The notes: a model not told the origin generated them from the sequence alone. A stretch of DNA of 64,000 nucleotides from Methylobacter sp. (GCF_030680395.1 NZ_JAUXVR010000032.1:1-64000), one strand, 5' to 3'; shown: positions 10,017-18,993, counted from the first letter of the stretch. A program made the numbers and translations.

Positions 10017-10108
10017 TTGCTCCTGCAAAATCTGCATTCCCCACATCCCTGTGGGTTATGCAGGAGGTAGAGCACCAACAGTAGGCGCTTTAGGCGATGC
10101 AGGAGCAA
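10017..10108. repeat. Intergenic inverted repeat with nested palindromes
   Basis: TTGCTCCTGCA (10017-10027) and TGCAGGAGCAA (10098-10108) are exact reverse complements. Between them are further self-complementary pieces (CCCACATCCCTGTGGG, TGCAGGAGGTAGAGC). This is typical of a dispersed repetitive palindrome between genes. Confidence 0.6.
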
Positions 10109-10171
10109 TTGCCGAGGACACGAAGTTTTATATTTTTCTGTGTATCCTTCGTGGTGCTTTTGTGACTTACG

Positions 10172-10474
10172 TCACTGATTATTTGCAGATCGATTGCGCC
10201 AATATCCCGGTTTGCGGTGGCAGTGCATGATAGAAAGAATGAGCACGTAATCCTTTTCAATTGAGTAAAGAACGACATAAGGAAAAACACGGGTTAAACA
10301 TCGGTGAATGTCATCTTCAATTATCGGCCAACGTTCAGGCGCTTCAACTATTTGTTGGATGACATGCTCGACCGCTGCCATGAAGCGCAGCTCCAATCCA
10401 GGCTGACAACTTGCATAATATCGAGCGGCGTCTTCATATTCGGAAAGCGCCTCTGGATGAAACTCGAATCTCAT
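10172..10474 (-). CDS. ParE/RelE-family toxin
   Basis: A 100-residue protein with the RelE/ParE fold pattern: an N-terminal HPEALSEYEDAARYY helix, GLELRFMAAVEHVIQQI, PERWPI, and the C-terminal LTRVFPYVVLYSIEKDYVLILSIMHCHRKPGYW. Members either cleave ribosome-bound mRNA or poison gyrase. The length and C-terminal pattern resemble the ParE-like branch, but I cannot tell the target. It overlaps the upstream antitoxin by four bases (ATGA), the usual arrangement of a toxin-antitoxin operon. Confidence 0.85.
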   Translation of the reverse strand: MRFEFHPEALSEYEDAARYYASCQPGLELRFMAAVEHVIQQIVEAPERWPIIEDDIHRCLTRVFPYVVLYSIEKDYVLILSIMHCHRKPGYWRNRSANNQ

Positions 10475-10704
10475 TTTGCAACAGATTTTCGTACACTTTC
10501 CAAAGCATCCTGTCCTGGGATGGTAGTAACTGCACCGCTCCTGACATCATCACGGCGAGTGCGAGCTTCAGCCGCCCAAAGCTGTCGGATATAAACATCC
10601 TCCAAAGGGTCAAGGCTCTCAACCAAGCGGTCAGCGAGCAATGCGCGAGCATCGCTAGGGAGTGCAAGCGCCTCTTCGGCTATTTGTTCAATAGTGAAAC
10701 TCAT
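10471..10704 (-). CDS. Antitoxin of the ParE/RelE pair
   Basis: A 77-residue acidic-start protein (MSFTIEQIAEEALALPSDARALLADRLVESL) of the addiction-module component family found before ParE/RelE toxins. The N-terminal helices resemble the RHH/AbrB-like antitoxin class that represses its own operon, and the C-terminal tail would wrap the toxin. It is the first gene of the pair, with the stop overlapping the toxin start. A putative hairpin repeat separates it from comM. Confidence 0.8.
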   Translation of the reverse strand: MSFTIEQIAEEALALPSDARALLADRLVESLDPLEDVYIRQLWAAEARTRRDDVRSGAVTTIPGQDALESVRKSVAK

Positions 10705-10740
10705 GTTCGGGACTCCTGTTATGAAGTTCAGCTAGTTCCC

Positions 10741-10816
10741 AAGCTCAAGTTTGGGAGTTCGGTTTTGGAAGCTGGAGCTTCGCCTTCCGGGTTCCCAATC
10801 TGGAGATTGGGAACCC
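10741..10816. repeat. GTTCCCAA-type palindromic repeat, possible comM terminator
   Basis: Two related palindromes in a row. The second (10789-10816) is a perfect 13-bp stem, GGGTTCCCAATCT with its complement, around a GG loop. The first (TTCCCAAGCTCAAGTTTGGGAG) is imperfect. It lies between the 3' end of comM and the antitoxin, so it could also end comM transcription. This motif class is a widespread intergenic repeat. Confidence 0.7.
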
Positions 10817-10849
10817 GCGTAATATATACATTCTACACAGCATAGCGCA

Positions 10850-11514
10850 TTAAACCTTACGATCCAGCTTGCGATAACTAATCGCTTCACTTAAATGAAC
10901 TGTTTCTATATTTTCCGATTGGGCAAGGTCGGCAATGGTGCGCGCCAATTTTAAAATCCGGTGATAAGCCCGATGCGACAGACCGAATTTATCCATCGCC
11001 TGTTCTAAAATCAGGTGGCTTGGCTCGGACAGTATGCACAGTTGTTTAACTTCCTTTGCCGTCAACGCCGAATTGGCTTTGCCGCTACGCGCTACGGCCA
11101 AGTTACGAGCCGCGACCACGCGCGCCCTGATTTGCTCGCTGCTTTCTTCACCATCCGGCGAGCCTTTACGCAACACTTCATGCGAGATTCTGGGCACTTC
11201 AAGGTGCATGTCGATACGATCCAGTAACGGGCCGGAGACTCGGGCACGATAACGCATGACCTGCTCGGAAGTGCAGTGACAACGACCCGAGGCATCGCCC
11301 AGAAAGCCGCAAGGGCATGGATTCATCGCAGCAATCAATTGAAAGCGCGCCGGGAAATCGACTTGCCTTGCGGCGCGGGAAATGGTGATGTGCCCGGTCT
11401 CCAGCGGCTCCCTTAGCACTTCCAGAACTTTGCGATCGAATTCCGGCAGCTCGTCGAGAAATAGAGTTCCATTATGCGCCAGCGATATTTCACCGGGTCT
11501 TGGGTTACTGCCGC
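10850..11514 (-). pseudogene. comM: comM 3' fragment interrupted by Tn7-like transposon
   Basis: The C-terminal 220 residues of ComM, an AAA+ MCM-like branch-migration helicase used in natural transformation. Visible are PRPGEISLAHNGTLFLDELPEF with Walker B, FQLIAAMNPCPCG as sensor 1, the zinc-like GRCHCT, and the C-terminal MAGs_C part (AYHRILKLARTIADL). The normal glycine-rich VGGGSNPRPGE is broken between the glycines, and transposon sequence starts at 11515. The N-terminal half with Walker A is absent from the window. The open frame runs on to an ATG inside the transposon end (11542), so a short product could still be made, but it would lack ATP binding. Confidence 0.92.
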
Positions 11515-11525
11515 TGTGACTTATT

Positions 11526-11648
11526 TTAATTAATGATACCATGCTAACAGCAAATCAATAAGTTATCTTAAAATATTGGTAATTAATGAGACTATTTTGT
11601 TGCTAATTGCTGAGACTAACTATACAATGAGCGCTAATTGCTGAGACT
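11526..11648 (+). repeat. Four transposase-binding-like repeats at the transposon end
   Basis: Related sites at 11526-11540 (TTAATTAATGATACC), 11578-11593 (GGTAATTAATGAGACT), 11602-11617 (GCTAATTGCTGAGACT) and 11633-11648 (an exact copy of the third). Tn7-like ends carry several such direct repeats bound by the TnsB-type transposase. The tnsA promoter must lie within or beside them, which suggests transposase autoregulation. Confidence 0.8.
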
Positions 11649-11657
11649 GGGTTAACG

Positions 11658-12329
11658 ATGTACGTTCAGACTAGAAAAATCAAGCCAACCAGACGAAGCG
11701 TATCTGGCATTTTCCCATTTCGAGGCATTGATTCTATCCCCTTTGAATCAACTCTTGAAAGAGATTTTCTAATTAGGACTGAGCATAATCCTTTCGTCAC
11801 AAAAATCGTAGCCCAGCCAGCTCAGATTCCGTTTATTGGATTAAACGGTCGAACATATACCTACACACCTGATTTTCTAGTTTACTTCGAGAACCAGCCT
11901 GGTTCTCGAAAGCCAATGTTAGTTGAAGTTAAACCACAAGAAGCGTTGCTAGAACACTGGGAAAAGTTGAGGCCTAAACTTAGAGCTGGCTTTCGGTACG
12001 CCAAACTACGAGACTGGAATTTCCGAATCTATAATGAAAACCGGATACGCGATCAGTTTTTGGAAAACATCAAGTTTCTTAATGGCTATAAACGTAGAAT
12101 CCTGTCTTCTGAAAAATCTCAGTTAATCTGCTCCACATTAAAACTGCTCGGACCAATATCCATAACCGATTTGGTCGATAGCCTTACCAATAGCCACCTA
12201 GAAGATAAGGTAGACCAATTGTGTATTTGGCAATTATTGGCTTTCAAACATCTTGGTTGTGACTTAGGCAAACCTTTAAGTCCACAGACGATGGTATGGA
12301 TTTCTAGCCAGGAATCATGCAATGAGTAA
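11658..12329 (+). CDS. tnsA: TnsA-like transposon endonuclease (TniC type)
   Basis: 223 residues with the PD-(D/E)XK nuclease core of TnsA: E34 in STLERDF, D72 in TYTPDFLV, and E90/K92 in MLVEVKP. All catalytic residues are present. It is followed by a winged-helix-like C-terminal part (LLGPISITDLVDSL). In Tn7 the protein nicks the 5' ends of the element so that transposition is cut-and-paste. It is the first gene of the operon and overlaps the next by eight bases (ATGAGTAA). The expected partner is the TnsB-like protein. AT-rich coding sequence contrasts with the GC-richer backbone to the left. Confidence 0.9.
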   Translation: MYVQTRKIKPTRRSVSGIFPFRGIDSIPFESTLERDFLIRTEHNPFVTKIVAQPAQIPFIGLNGRTYTYTPDFLVYFENQPGSRKPMLVEVKPQEALLEHWEKLRPKLRAGFRYAKLRDWNFRIYNENRIRDQFLENIKFLNGYKRRILSSEKSQLICSTLKLLGPISITDLVDSLTNSHLEDKVDQLCIWQLLAFKHLGCDLGKPLSPQTMVWISSQESCNE

Positions 12330-14265
12330 CAAGTTGCTCCCCGATGAAATGGCTTCTATTGGCATCGCCATGAATCGGCAAAGACTTAAGCCAACCCCTG
12401 GAGCTTATGTATCTGTAGATGATAAAGTTTATCAAATCAAAGATATCCTGAGTTTTGAAAGTGCTACTGGAGTTGATGTAGAAACTGGCCGAACTCATCC
12501 ATTGCTATTTACCAAAATGAAGTTGATTTCCACTATAGAATCAAACTTACAAGCTGTTGCATCTCAAGATATTGATGAAATAGCAAGTAAAGATTGGAAA
12601 ATAGCTACTGAGCGTTATGAAGCCATTAAACCTTTGTTAGTAGAAGGTGGCGTTCCCAAAAAAGTTGTTCGAGAGAGAGCTCAAGAATTAGGCGTGGGTG
12701 TCGCCACGTTATATCGCTGGATTCAAAAATTCAAAGGTATGGACGTTCTTACTGCACTTATTCCACAGCAGCGCGGGTATAAAAAAGGGAAAAACCGTCT
12801 CTCACAAATCGCAGAAACTATCATTGAGTCAGTTATAAATGAAATATTCTTAAAGAATCAAAGATCGACTCAGAAAAAAGTAATCCTTGAAGTCGAGCGA
12901 CGATGTCACCAGAAACAAATTACTCCCCCCAGTAATTATGCGATTCGCGCAAGAATTGCCAAATTGAGTGACAAAACAGTTCTGAGAGCCAGAGGTTTTA
13001 GAGAAAAAGCAAAGAATAAATATAAGCCAGTGCTGGGTAGTTTTCCAAACGCGACTCATCCCTTAGCTGTAGTTCAGATAGATCATACGCCAGCAGATAT
13101 CATTCTTGTTGATGACCTATACAGGAAACCTATCGGCAGGCCATGGATTACATTAGCAATTGACGTATATAGCCGAATGGTCACTGGTTACTATTTATCA
13201 TTTGATGCGCCTAGCGAAACGTCAGTAGCCATGTGTGTGGCCCATGCCATTTTGCCCAAGGAAGACTGGCTTAAACTTCATGATGTCGATGCTGAGTGGA
13301 ATGTATGGGGATTTCCTGAAACGATCCATACTGATAATGGAGCCGATTTCAGATCAGGTAATTTTAAAAAGTCCTGCCTGGTTCATAACATTAAACTTGA
13401 ATTCAGGCCAGTCAAACAACCTCAATACGGTGGACATATTGAACGATTGCTTGGAACCTTATTGCAAGAAATTCATGATCTACCCGGCACTACTTTTTCT
13501 AATATTAAGAAAAGAGATGGATACGATTCTGAAAAGAATGCCGTTATGACATTTTCTGAGTTTGAAAAATGGCTAGTTACTTTAATATGCAAGATTTACC
13601 ACAAGCGAGAACATAGCAGCCTAGGCCTGACACCAAGTAAACAATGGGAAATTGGTATTTTTGGAAATGCCACAACTCCACCTCGTGGAGTACCTGAGAG
13701 ACCTGTAGATAAACATAGTCTTTTGCTGGATTTTTTACCATATAAATCTAGAACGATTCAAAATTATGGCGCAGAGATTGATGGGCTCTATTATTTTGAT
13801 GATGTTTTAATAAAATGGATTAACTCAACTAAACCTGATGATAAGTCCAAAAAAAGAAAATTTATTTTCCGTATTGATCCTAGAGACATAAGTAGTGTTT
13901 GGTTTTATGAGCCAGATTTAAAAAAATATTTCGAAATTTTCTTTTCTGATCGCTCTCTGCCATCAATGAGTTCTTGGGAATTTAAACAGGCTAAAAGTAA
14001 AGCGCGGAAAGAAGGCATGAAATCTGTTAACATTCCTCAATTGATGGACGCTCTGACGGATTTACGTCAACAAACAGAAGACGCCAAGGGAAAAACAAAA
14101 TCAGCTAGATTAAAAGAACAAAGAAGTAGAATTCACGCAAAAAAAGTCACACCAGCGAATCCCACTCAGATAATCCTAATCGAACAATCTTCTATACCGT
14201 TAGAGGTAAACAGCAATTTCATTGACGCTGATGAAGACATAAAAGCCTTTGATGACTTGGCTTGA
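12322..14265 (+). CDS. tnsB: TnsB-like DDE transposase (TniA type)
   Basis: A 647-residue Mu/Tn7-type transposase. It has an N-terminal DNA-binding part with a helix-turn-helix (VRERAQELGVGVATLYRWIQKF) and an rve-type catalytic core with D254 (VQIDHTP), D338 (TIHTDNGADF) and E374 (GGHIERLLGT). A C-terminal Mu-transposase beta-barrel and a basic tail follow. The tail probably contacts the ATPase. It binds the end repeats and cuts and joins the 3' ends. It lies four bases before the ATPase gene. Confidence 0.93.
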   Translation: MSNKLLPDEMASIGIAMNRQRLKPTPGAYVSVDDKVYQIKDILSFESATGVDVETGRTHPLLFTKMKLISTIESNLQAVASQDIDEIASKDWKIATERYEAIKPLLVEGGVPKKVVRERAQELGVGVATLYRWIQKFKGMDVLTALIPQQRGYKKGKNRLSQIAETIIESVINEIFLKNQRSTQKKVILEVERRCHQKQITPPSNYAIRARIAKLSDKTVLRARGFREKAKNKYKPVLGSFPNATHPLAVVQIDHTPADIILVDDLYRKPIGRPWITLAIDVYSRMVTGYYLSFDAPSETSVAMCVAHAILPKEDWLKLHDVDAEWNVWGFPETIHTDNGADFRSGNFKKSCLVHNIKLEFRPVKQPQYGGHIERLLGTLLQEIHDLPGTTFSNIKKRDGYDSEKNAVMTFSEFEKWLVTLICKIYHKREHSSLGLTPSKQWEIGIFGNATTPPRGVPERPVDKHSLLLDFLPYKSRTIQNYGAEIDGLYYFDDVLIKWINSTKPDDKSKKRKFIFRIDPRDISSVWFYEPDLKKYFEIFFSDRSLPSMSSWEFKQAKSKARKEGMKSVNIPQLMDALTDLRQQTEDAKGKTKSARLKEQRSRIHAKKVTPANPTQIILIEQSSIPLEVNSNFIDADEDIKAFDDLA

Positions 14266-14268
14266 AGC

Positions 14269-15159
14269 ATGACTGAATATCCACACCTAATTCCAGAAAT
14301 AGCATCAGTTATGGATAAAACTGATGAGGAACGAATGTTTGCCATGGGTGAACGCAGATGGATTGGTTATCCATTGGCAGTAGAAATTATAAAAACTCTT
14401 GAATCGCTTCTTATTGAGCAAGAGAAGTCAAGAATGCCAAACCTACTCATATCGGGTGAGTCAAATAATGGAAAAACTACGATAATAGAGCATTTTGTAA
14501 AACAAAAAGGTATCGCATATCTTGACGAAGAGTCTAAATCAGTTCGCCCTATCATTCTTGCCCAATCACCACCAGAAGCAAATGAAAAGAGACTTTTAAT
14601 CTCAATCTTGCAACAATTTTTAACGCCTTACCGGGAGTCGTCTAGCGCTCAAAAATTAACTGATCAACTTATTCATTTGATGAAAGAGTGTCATGTCAAA
14701 ATGCTTATTATTGATGAAATTCACTCAATGCTTACTGGTTCAGCCAGACAGCAATCCCTAGTCATGAATGTAATAAAAGGATTAAGTAACCAATTAAGAA
14801 TTCCGATTGTAGGTGTCGGTACAGAAAAAGCCGTGTTAATGTTACATACTGACCCTCAACATTCGAGTCGGTTTGACGTGATTAATCTACCAGTATGGAA
14901 GATGGATAGAAACTTCCAGTCTTTACTAGCTAGCTTTGAAAGGTTTTTACCTCTAAGCAAACCCTCAAACCTTCATAAGGCCGAGCTAGCTCTTTTAATT
15001 CATTCCATCTCTGGTGGCAACCTTGGTAACGTACATAGGCTTTTGAGAGAGTGTGCGAAAGAAGCAATAAAATCAGGTAAAGAACAAATAGATTCAGAAA
15101 TAATTCAGTCAAACAACTGGGTCAGACCCACCAAAGGCGTTAGGAGCCTATTCCGTTGA
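14269..15159 (+). CDS. tnsC: TnsC/TniB-like AAA+ transposition ATPase
   Basis: 296 residues with Walker A GESNNGKT (63-70) and Walker B MLIIDE (145-150), followed by HSMLTGSARQQ and the sensor-like IVGVGTEKA. This is the TniB family. These ATPases polymerise on target DNA and link the target-selecting TniQ protein to the transposase. The gene starts 4 bases after tnsB and overlaps tniQ by four bases, so the complex is probably made in fixed proportion. Confidence 0.9.
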   Translation: MTEYPHLIPEIASVMDKTDEERMFAMGERRWIGYPLAVEIIKTLESLLIEQEKSRMPNLLISGESNNGKTTIIEHFVKQKGIAYLDEESKSVRPIILAQSPPEANEKRLLISILQQFLTPYRESSSAQKLTDQLIHLMKECHVKMLIIDEIHSMLTGSARQQSLVMNVIKGLSNQLRIPIVGVGTEKAVLMLHTDPQHSSRFDVINLPVWKMDRNFQSLLASFERFLPLSKPSNLHKAELALLIHSISGGNLGNVHRLLRECAKEAIKSGKEQIDSEIIQSNNWVRPTKGVRSLFR

Positions 15160-16289
15160 AGAATAAATGGGACATACCTATCATCCTACAACCAAACGAA
15201 TTACTGTCGTCCTGGCTGATTCGAACTGCACTTGCTAATGGCTGTGATCCATTGATCGTCTCATGGGTTATCTGGGGCAAATGGCGCGCCTGGACAAATG
15301 ATATAGACCGAAACCCTGGTGAAGACCGGATGCATACGCTGTCAAAGTTCAGCGGCAAAGATTTAGATGATTTAAATCAGTCCATCCTTCTACCGATCGC
15401 TTCAACTATTTTAGGCAGAGAACCAACTGCCAATGAGTTGTGGCCATGGCTATTGACGACGGGCACTAGGAATCGGCTCAGGAAAGGCGGTATCCAGTAT
15501 TGTGTTGAATGCCTGAAGGAAGATAAAAAACCGTACTTCAGACGAGAATGGCGTTTTGCATGGCATGTAGGCTGTTCAAAGCATGGCCAATCATTACGGG
15601 ATAGCTGCCCACATTGTAATGCGCCATTAGAACCACACCGTCTGGTTGCAGAAGATAGAGAAATCACAAAATGTGTAAGTTGTAACCTCAGATTGCTTGA
15701 TGTCATGGTTTTGCCAGTCTTCCATGCGGATGCGATGCTATTTCAAATATGGTCTGATAATATTCTAAATCATCAACAACAACCTGTAGTTCATGGCATG
15801 GCGGTTAGTGTTTCCAGTTGGTTTGAAATAGCCAGATACTACGAAAGCTTTATTAGACGTTGCCTTATTTCACCGCCCCCAGCACTGCAAAGCTTGTCTG
15901 AATCGCTTAATTTTCGGCTTGATCAGAACATCATTGCCGATGTTGAGCTCATCGCCTTTGAACAAATGAACGTTAGGGCAAGGTCTGCATTGCTAAAATC
16001 AATATTTAAATTAATGGCATTCACCCAAGATGAACTATTGCATAAGTTAACGGAAGCATCGGTGACTAAACAAGGTTTTAGTAATGCCAAAATTAAATTT
16101 CCTGAGACATTAGAGCCAATCGCCAGATGTTTACCTGATAACCAAAGAGCAAAAAAGAAGGCAACAACTCGTAAAACAAACATACAATTAAACTTACCTA
16201 AGCCAAGGCCACATTGGGAAGTTAATCGCATGTGGAAGCAACTCTTACAGAAGATGCAAGATGATCCTGACTATGGAAACGGCATCTGA
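15156..16289 (+). CDS. tniQ: TniQ family target-selection protein (TnsD-like)
   Basis: 377 residues starting with the typical TniQ opening (ILQPNELLSSWLIRTALANGCD). It has two CxxC zinc knuckles plus His/Cys (YCVECLKED, WHVGCSKHGQSLRDSCPHCNAPLE, KCVSCN) between about residues 115 and 185. TniQ/TnsD proteins recognise a fixed chromosomal target and recruit the TnsC ATPase. In this element the inferred target is comM. It is longer than minimal CRISPR-associated TniQ proteins, in line with a DNA-reading C-terminal part. The 3' end overlaps the next gene. Confidence 0.88.
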   Translation: MKNKWDIPIILQPNELLSSWLIRTALANGCDPLIVSWVIWGKWRAWTNDIDRNPGEDRMHTLSKFSGKDLDDLNQSILLPIASTILGREPTANELWPWLLTTGTRNRLRKGGIQYCVECLKEDKKPYFRREWRFAWHVGCSKHGQSLRDSCPHCNAPLEPHRLVAEDREITKCVSCNLRLLDVMVLPVFHADAMLFQIWSDNILNHQQQPVVHGMAVSVSSWFEIARYYESFIRRCLISPPPALQSLSESLNFRLDQNIIADVELIAFEQMNVRARSALLKSIFKLMAFTQDELLHKLTEASVTKQGFSNAKIKFPETLEPIARCLPDNQRAKKKATTRKTNIQLNLPKPRPHWEVNRMWKQLLQKMQDDPDYGNGI

Positions 16290-17679
16290 CACACTCTATC
16301 AATGCGATCAATGTGGACGTTTGACGAATAAAATTCATCGTCGATATCGAGGAGAAACTTATTGTACGACTTGCTACTACAGAGAATTTAAGTCAAGCAT
16401 CTGTCCACTTTGTGCCAATACCGCCAGATTAAATCGAAAAGATAAACAAGCCGTTTGTAAAAAATGTGAGTACACCGGTATACCTTGTATTCGTTGTGGT
16501 AAGACAGATTTCAGTATTGGCAAACTCACTAATCTCGGTCCCGTGTGTAACTCGTGCGCCGTTCATTTTCGAGGAATAAGAAATTGTACTTATTGCGGTG
16601 AACCGTCGAAATATATGTCACGCGATAAAAATCTGGGCTTTGATGAGCAGGCGTGTTCCAAATGTCGGCAAAAAAGTTTTGAAACCTGTTCTGTGTGTCG
16701 TAGATACCGGCAAACAACACTAACTCCTGATGGACATAAAATTTGTAAAAAATGCTCAGAATCGGGTGAAATTCCTTGCTCGGTATGCCATGAACCGATG
16801 CCTGCTGGTTATGGCAATCAATGTGAAACATGCTCACTCAAGCAGCGACGAGATAAGACCATTTATACAAATTGCAAAAAATTCGCAGATGCTGAAACTG
16901 GCGTGCTATATCTTGAATTTAGTTCATGGCTTGAGAATCGTAGTGGTCTAAAAAAAACGGTTTCAATGCTTAATCGGTACCTTAAGTTTTTTATTGAAAT
17001 TGAGTTATTAACTCAAGATTCGATCAGTTATCCAATTTTACTGGCTAAATATGGTGCTGATGGTTTGAGGCGTTGGATGCAGCCAGTCAGCTTTTTAATT
17101 GAAAAATTCAGTCTATCTGTTTCCGAAGATGAAAAGCTCAAAGATTCAGAACGTCGTCGAATTGTTAAAATAATGAATAAGCTGTCCGCAGACAATCAAA
17201 GTAAAAAATGGTTGGACGAATACTATGGCTATCTATTGGAACGTAACAAAACTAGTATCAAATCAGTTCGTCTGGCAATGACACCCGTGGTTGATCTGCT
17301 CAAAACGATAGATAATGGAGATCTACCAATTCAGCGTGACTTAAATGTTTTTCTCAAGAAGAAACCAGGTCAACGAGCAGCCATTTCTGGTTTTGTTGGT
17401 TTTCTAAAAAACCGACACAAAGTGAATTGGGTTTTACCTAAGCAAGCCAGCAAATCGAAAATCTATGCTAAACAAGAGGCTGAGCGGAAGTTGGTCAAGT
17501 TACTGCGTAATCCCGTAGCAACAGATGTATATCAGCAGAAGCTATTGAAAGCCAAATTACTCTATTTCCATGGTCTCGTACTGAAATCGATGACTGAAAA
17601 AATTGAGATTAAAGAGACTGACCAAAAATTAAAGTATGTTGAGCTTTCGGGGAAACGTTATTGGTTGCCGAGCTTGTAA
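16273..17679 (+). CDS. Cys-rich TniE-like transposon protein
   Basis: About 468 residues. The first 200 carry at least eight CxxC pairs (YQCDQCGRL, YCTTCYY, ICPLCAN, CKKCEY, CIRCGK, CNSC, CTYCGE, CSKCRQK, CSVCRR, CKKCSE, CSVCHE, CETC), an array of zinc ribbons. The rest is helical and basic, with a layout like the N-terminal and core-binding part of phage integrases but without a visible catalytic RHRY set. Its place after tniQ matches tniE of the comM-targeting transposons, whose role is not established. I chose ATG 16273; the frame is open from 16261. Confidence 0.7.
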   Translation: METASDTLYQCDQCGRLTNKIHRRYRGETYCTTCYYREFKSSICPLCANTARLNRKDKQAVCKKCEYTGIPCIRCGKTDFSIGKLTNLGPVCNSCAVHFRGIRNCTYCGEPSKYMSRDKNLGFDEQACSKCRQKSFETCSVCRRYRQTTLTPDGHKICKKCSESGEIPCSVCHEPMPAGYGNQCETCSLKQRRDKTIYTNCKKFADAETGVLYLEFSSWLENRSGLKKTVSMLNRYLKFFIEIELLTQDSISYPILLAKYGADGLRRWMQPVSFLIEKFSLSVSEDEKLKDSERRRIVKIMNKLSADNQSKKWLDEYYGYLLERNKTSIKSVRLAMTPVVDLLKTIDNGDLPIQRDLNVFLKKKPGQRAAISGFVGFLKNRHKVNWVLPKQASKSKIYAKQEAERKLVKLLRNPVATDVYQQKLLKAKLLYFHGLVLKSMTEKIEIKETDQKLKYVELSGKRYWLPSL

Positions 17680-17689
17680 TTAGATGGAT

Positions 17690-17812
17690 ACCACTGTTGC
17701 ATGCCATAGAAAAGGGCGATGATCAGGTTATCCAGCCTTTACTGAATAATTGTCTTAATGCGGGATACGTAAATACAAAAAGTTATTCAGCATTAGATTT
17801 AACAAATTAAGA
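17690..17812 (+). pseudogene. Ankyrin-repeat-like relic
   Basis: A frame without a start reads LLHAIEKGDDQVIQPLLNNC, then a short segment ending in SALDLTN and a TAA. This is the form of a last ankyrin repeat. It starts right behind the tniE-like gene, which suggests that cargo next to the transposition genes has been deleted and replaced. Confidence 0.55.
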
Positions 17813-18647
17813 TGCCTGGAATGCGTGACTTGATTTGCTGCCGCATTGAAAGAAAGATAATGTAAGCACTCATCCACACCACATCGTCAGGTGGTAGACG
17901 TTATGATTAATCCATGCCGCTGAATGGTAATAACTCGTCGATGCGGCTGTTGTGCCGAGCAAGGTTTGAATGACGGCGGCACGCTGTCCGGCGCTTTCGG
18001 TGCTGGCGAACAACTCGTTCATTTTTCCCAAGGCGATCGGGCGAACGCTATCAATGTGCAAATTTTGCACATTGCTTTTTTCATCGAATTCCCTTTTGCA
18101 AACACATTATGAATGTGTTTGCTGATAACTGGCTGGATTTCAGTGGGTCGCAGCTCAATTTTAAGAGTCAGCAAGCAAGCAGTGATGCCGGGACTTGCCG
18201 TTGATTTGTTGAAGGAAGTTTAAAAACGTTTAGTGTAGTAATATTGGAAAGAGATTTATGCGGCAATTTGTTCATAAAGACATTAGCCGCTTATTTTATA
18301 TGTTAGATTAATGTGAAAACATTTATAGCTTTTCACATAAAAATATAAAATTTTAAATTTACTGTATCTTTCATGCTTACATATGACCTCATTAACACAA
18401 TAAATCCTATATGATCAGTATGTTGCATGTCATTAATGAGCACAAAATAATCTTATGCTACGATTGCCAGTTCTTACGGGCATCCGAGATTATCAAAAAA
18501 GATAACCAGAGCGTGTTTTCAGTTCGGCCCATAATGAACTATTTAATAAATATTTGAATAATTTACTATTTTCCAAAAAAATAATAATAAATTTATTTTG
18601 TGTAACGAAGCATCTACGGTGAAAAATACCGCATTTTTTATAAAAAC
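17813..18647. other. AT-rich intergenic region
   Basis: No gene was recognised. The stretch 17870-18070 has a 66-codon minus frame (GQRAAVIQTLLGTTAAS...) of GC-richer composition that may be a scrap of a foreign gene. The region from 18240 to 18640 is strongly AT-rich with nothing assignable. Confidence 0.4.
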
Positions 18648-18884
18648 CTAGTCCTCAGGCTTTATCTCGTCATCGATTAATGCAAGTAACTCAGCTGTTG
18701 TAACTCCCAAGCCGATCGCTAATTTACAAATATTACGTAAGGATAGATTGCGCTTTCCTCGTTCTACCTCACCAACAAAGCTTCTGGCCAAGTCACATTT
18801 CAACGCTAATTTATCTTGTGCAATGCCTTTTTCCTTGCGAATTTCGGCTAAACGTTTACCGAAAAGCACGCAATACTCATCCAT
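18648..18884 (-). CDS. XRE-family HTH regulator
   Basis: A 78-residue single HTH_3 domain (FGKRLAEIRKEKGIAQDKLALKCDL, SFVGEVERGKRNLSLRNICKLAIGLG) with an acidic tail. The size and the SFVGEVERGKRN signature resemble controller proteins of restriction-modification or other accessory modules. It is transcribed towards the transposition genes, and its upstream region holds three tandem 15-bp repeats. No partner gene is obvious, so it may be an orphan left after cargo loss. Confidence 0.75.
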   Translation of the reverse strand: MDEYCVLFGKRLAEIRKEKGIAQDKLALKCDLARSFVGEVERGKRNLSLRNICKLAIGLGVTTAELLALIDDEIKPED

Positions 18885-18948
18885 CAGTAGATCCTAGGTT
18901 AACTAATTTGTTGTGACAGGATAGTCAAATAACCTGTTAGAAGACACG

Positions 18949-18993
18949 CGAAATAAAGAGACTCGAATTAAGATGACTCGAAATAAGTGGAGT
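18949..18993 (+). repeat. Three tandem 15-bp repeats upstream of the XRE gene
   Basis: CGAAATAAAGAGACT, CGAATTAAGATGACT and CGAAATAAGTGGAGT follow each other without gaps, 65 bp upstream of the XRE start. They resemble the transposon-end repeats (about 10 of 15 matches to CTAATTGCTGAGACT, same orientation). They could be a regulator operator or an end of a second Tn7-like element. Confidence 0.6.

Larger units (their letters stand above)
11515..17679 (+). mobile_element. Tn7-like transposon in comM, left end and transposition operon
   Basis: The element begins with TGTGAC at 11515, exactly where comM homology stops. Within 145 bp it carries four direct repeats related to TAATTGCTGAGACT, then five overlapping or near-abutting genes: tnsA-, tnsB-, tnsC-, tniQ- and tniE-like. 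This gene content and the comM target match the Tn6022/AbaR backbone of Acinetobacter. The end given here is only the end of the last transposition gene. The true right end and the 5-bp target duplication are not in the window or not recognisable, so the cargo may reach beyond 64,000. Confidence 0.85.

Noticed and set aside
17870-18070. 66-codon minus frame after the transposon genes
   Set aside because: No start support and no recognised family; kept only as a possible gene scrap.
18949-18993. Tandem repeats as the right end of the comM transposon
   Set aside because: A right end should carry the sites in inverted orientation; these are in the same orientation as the left end, and no comM sequence follows.
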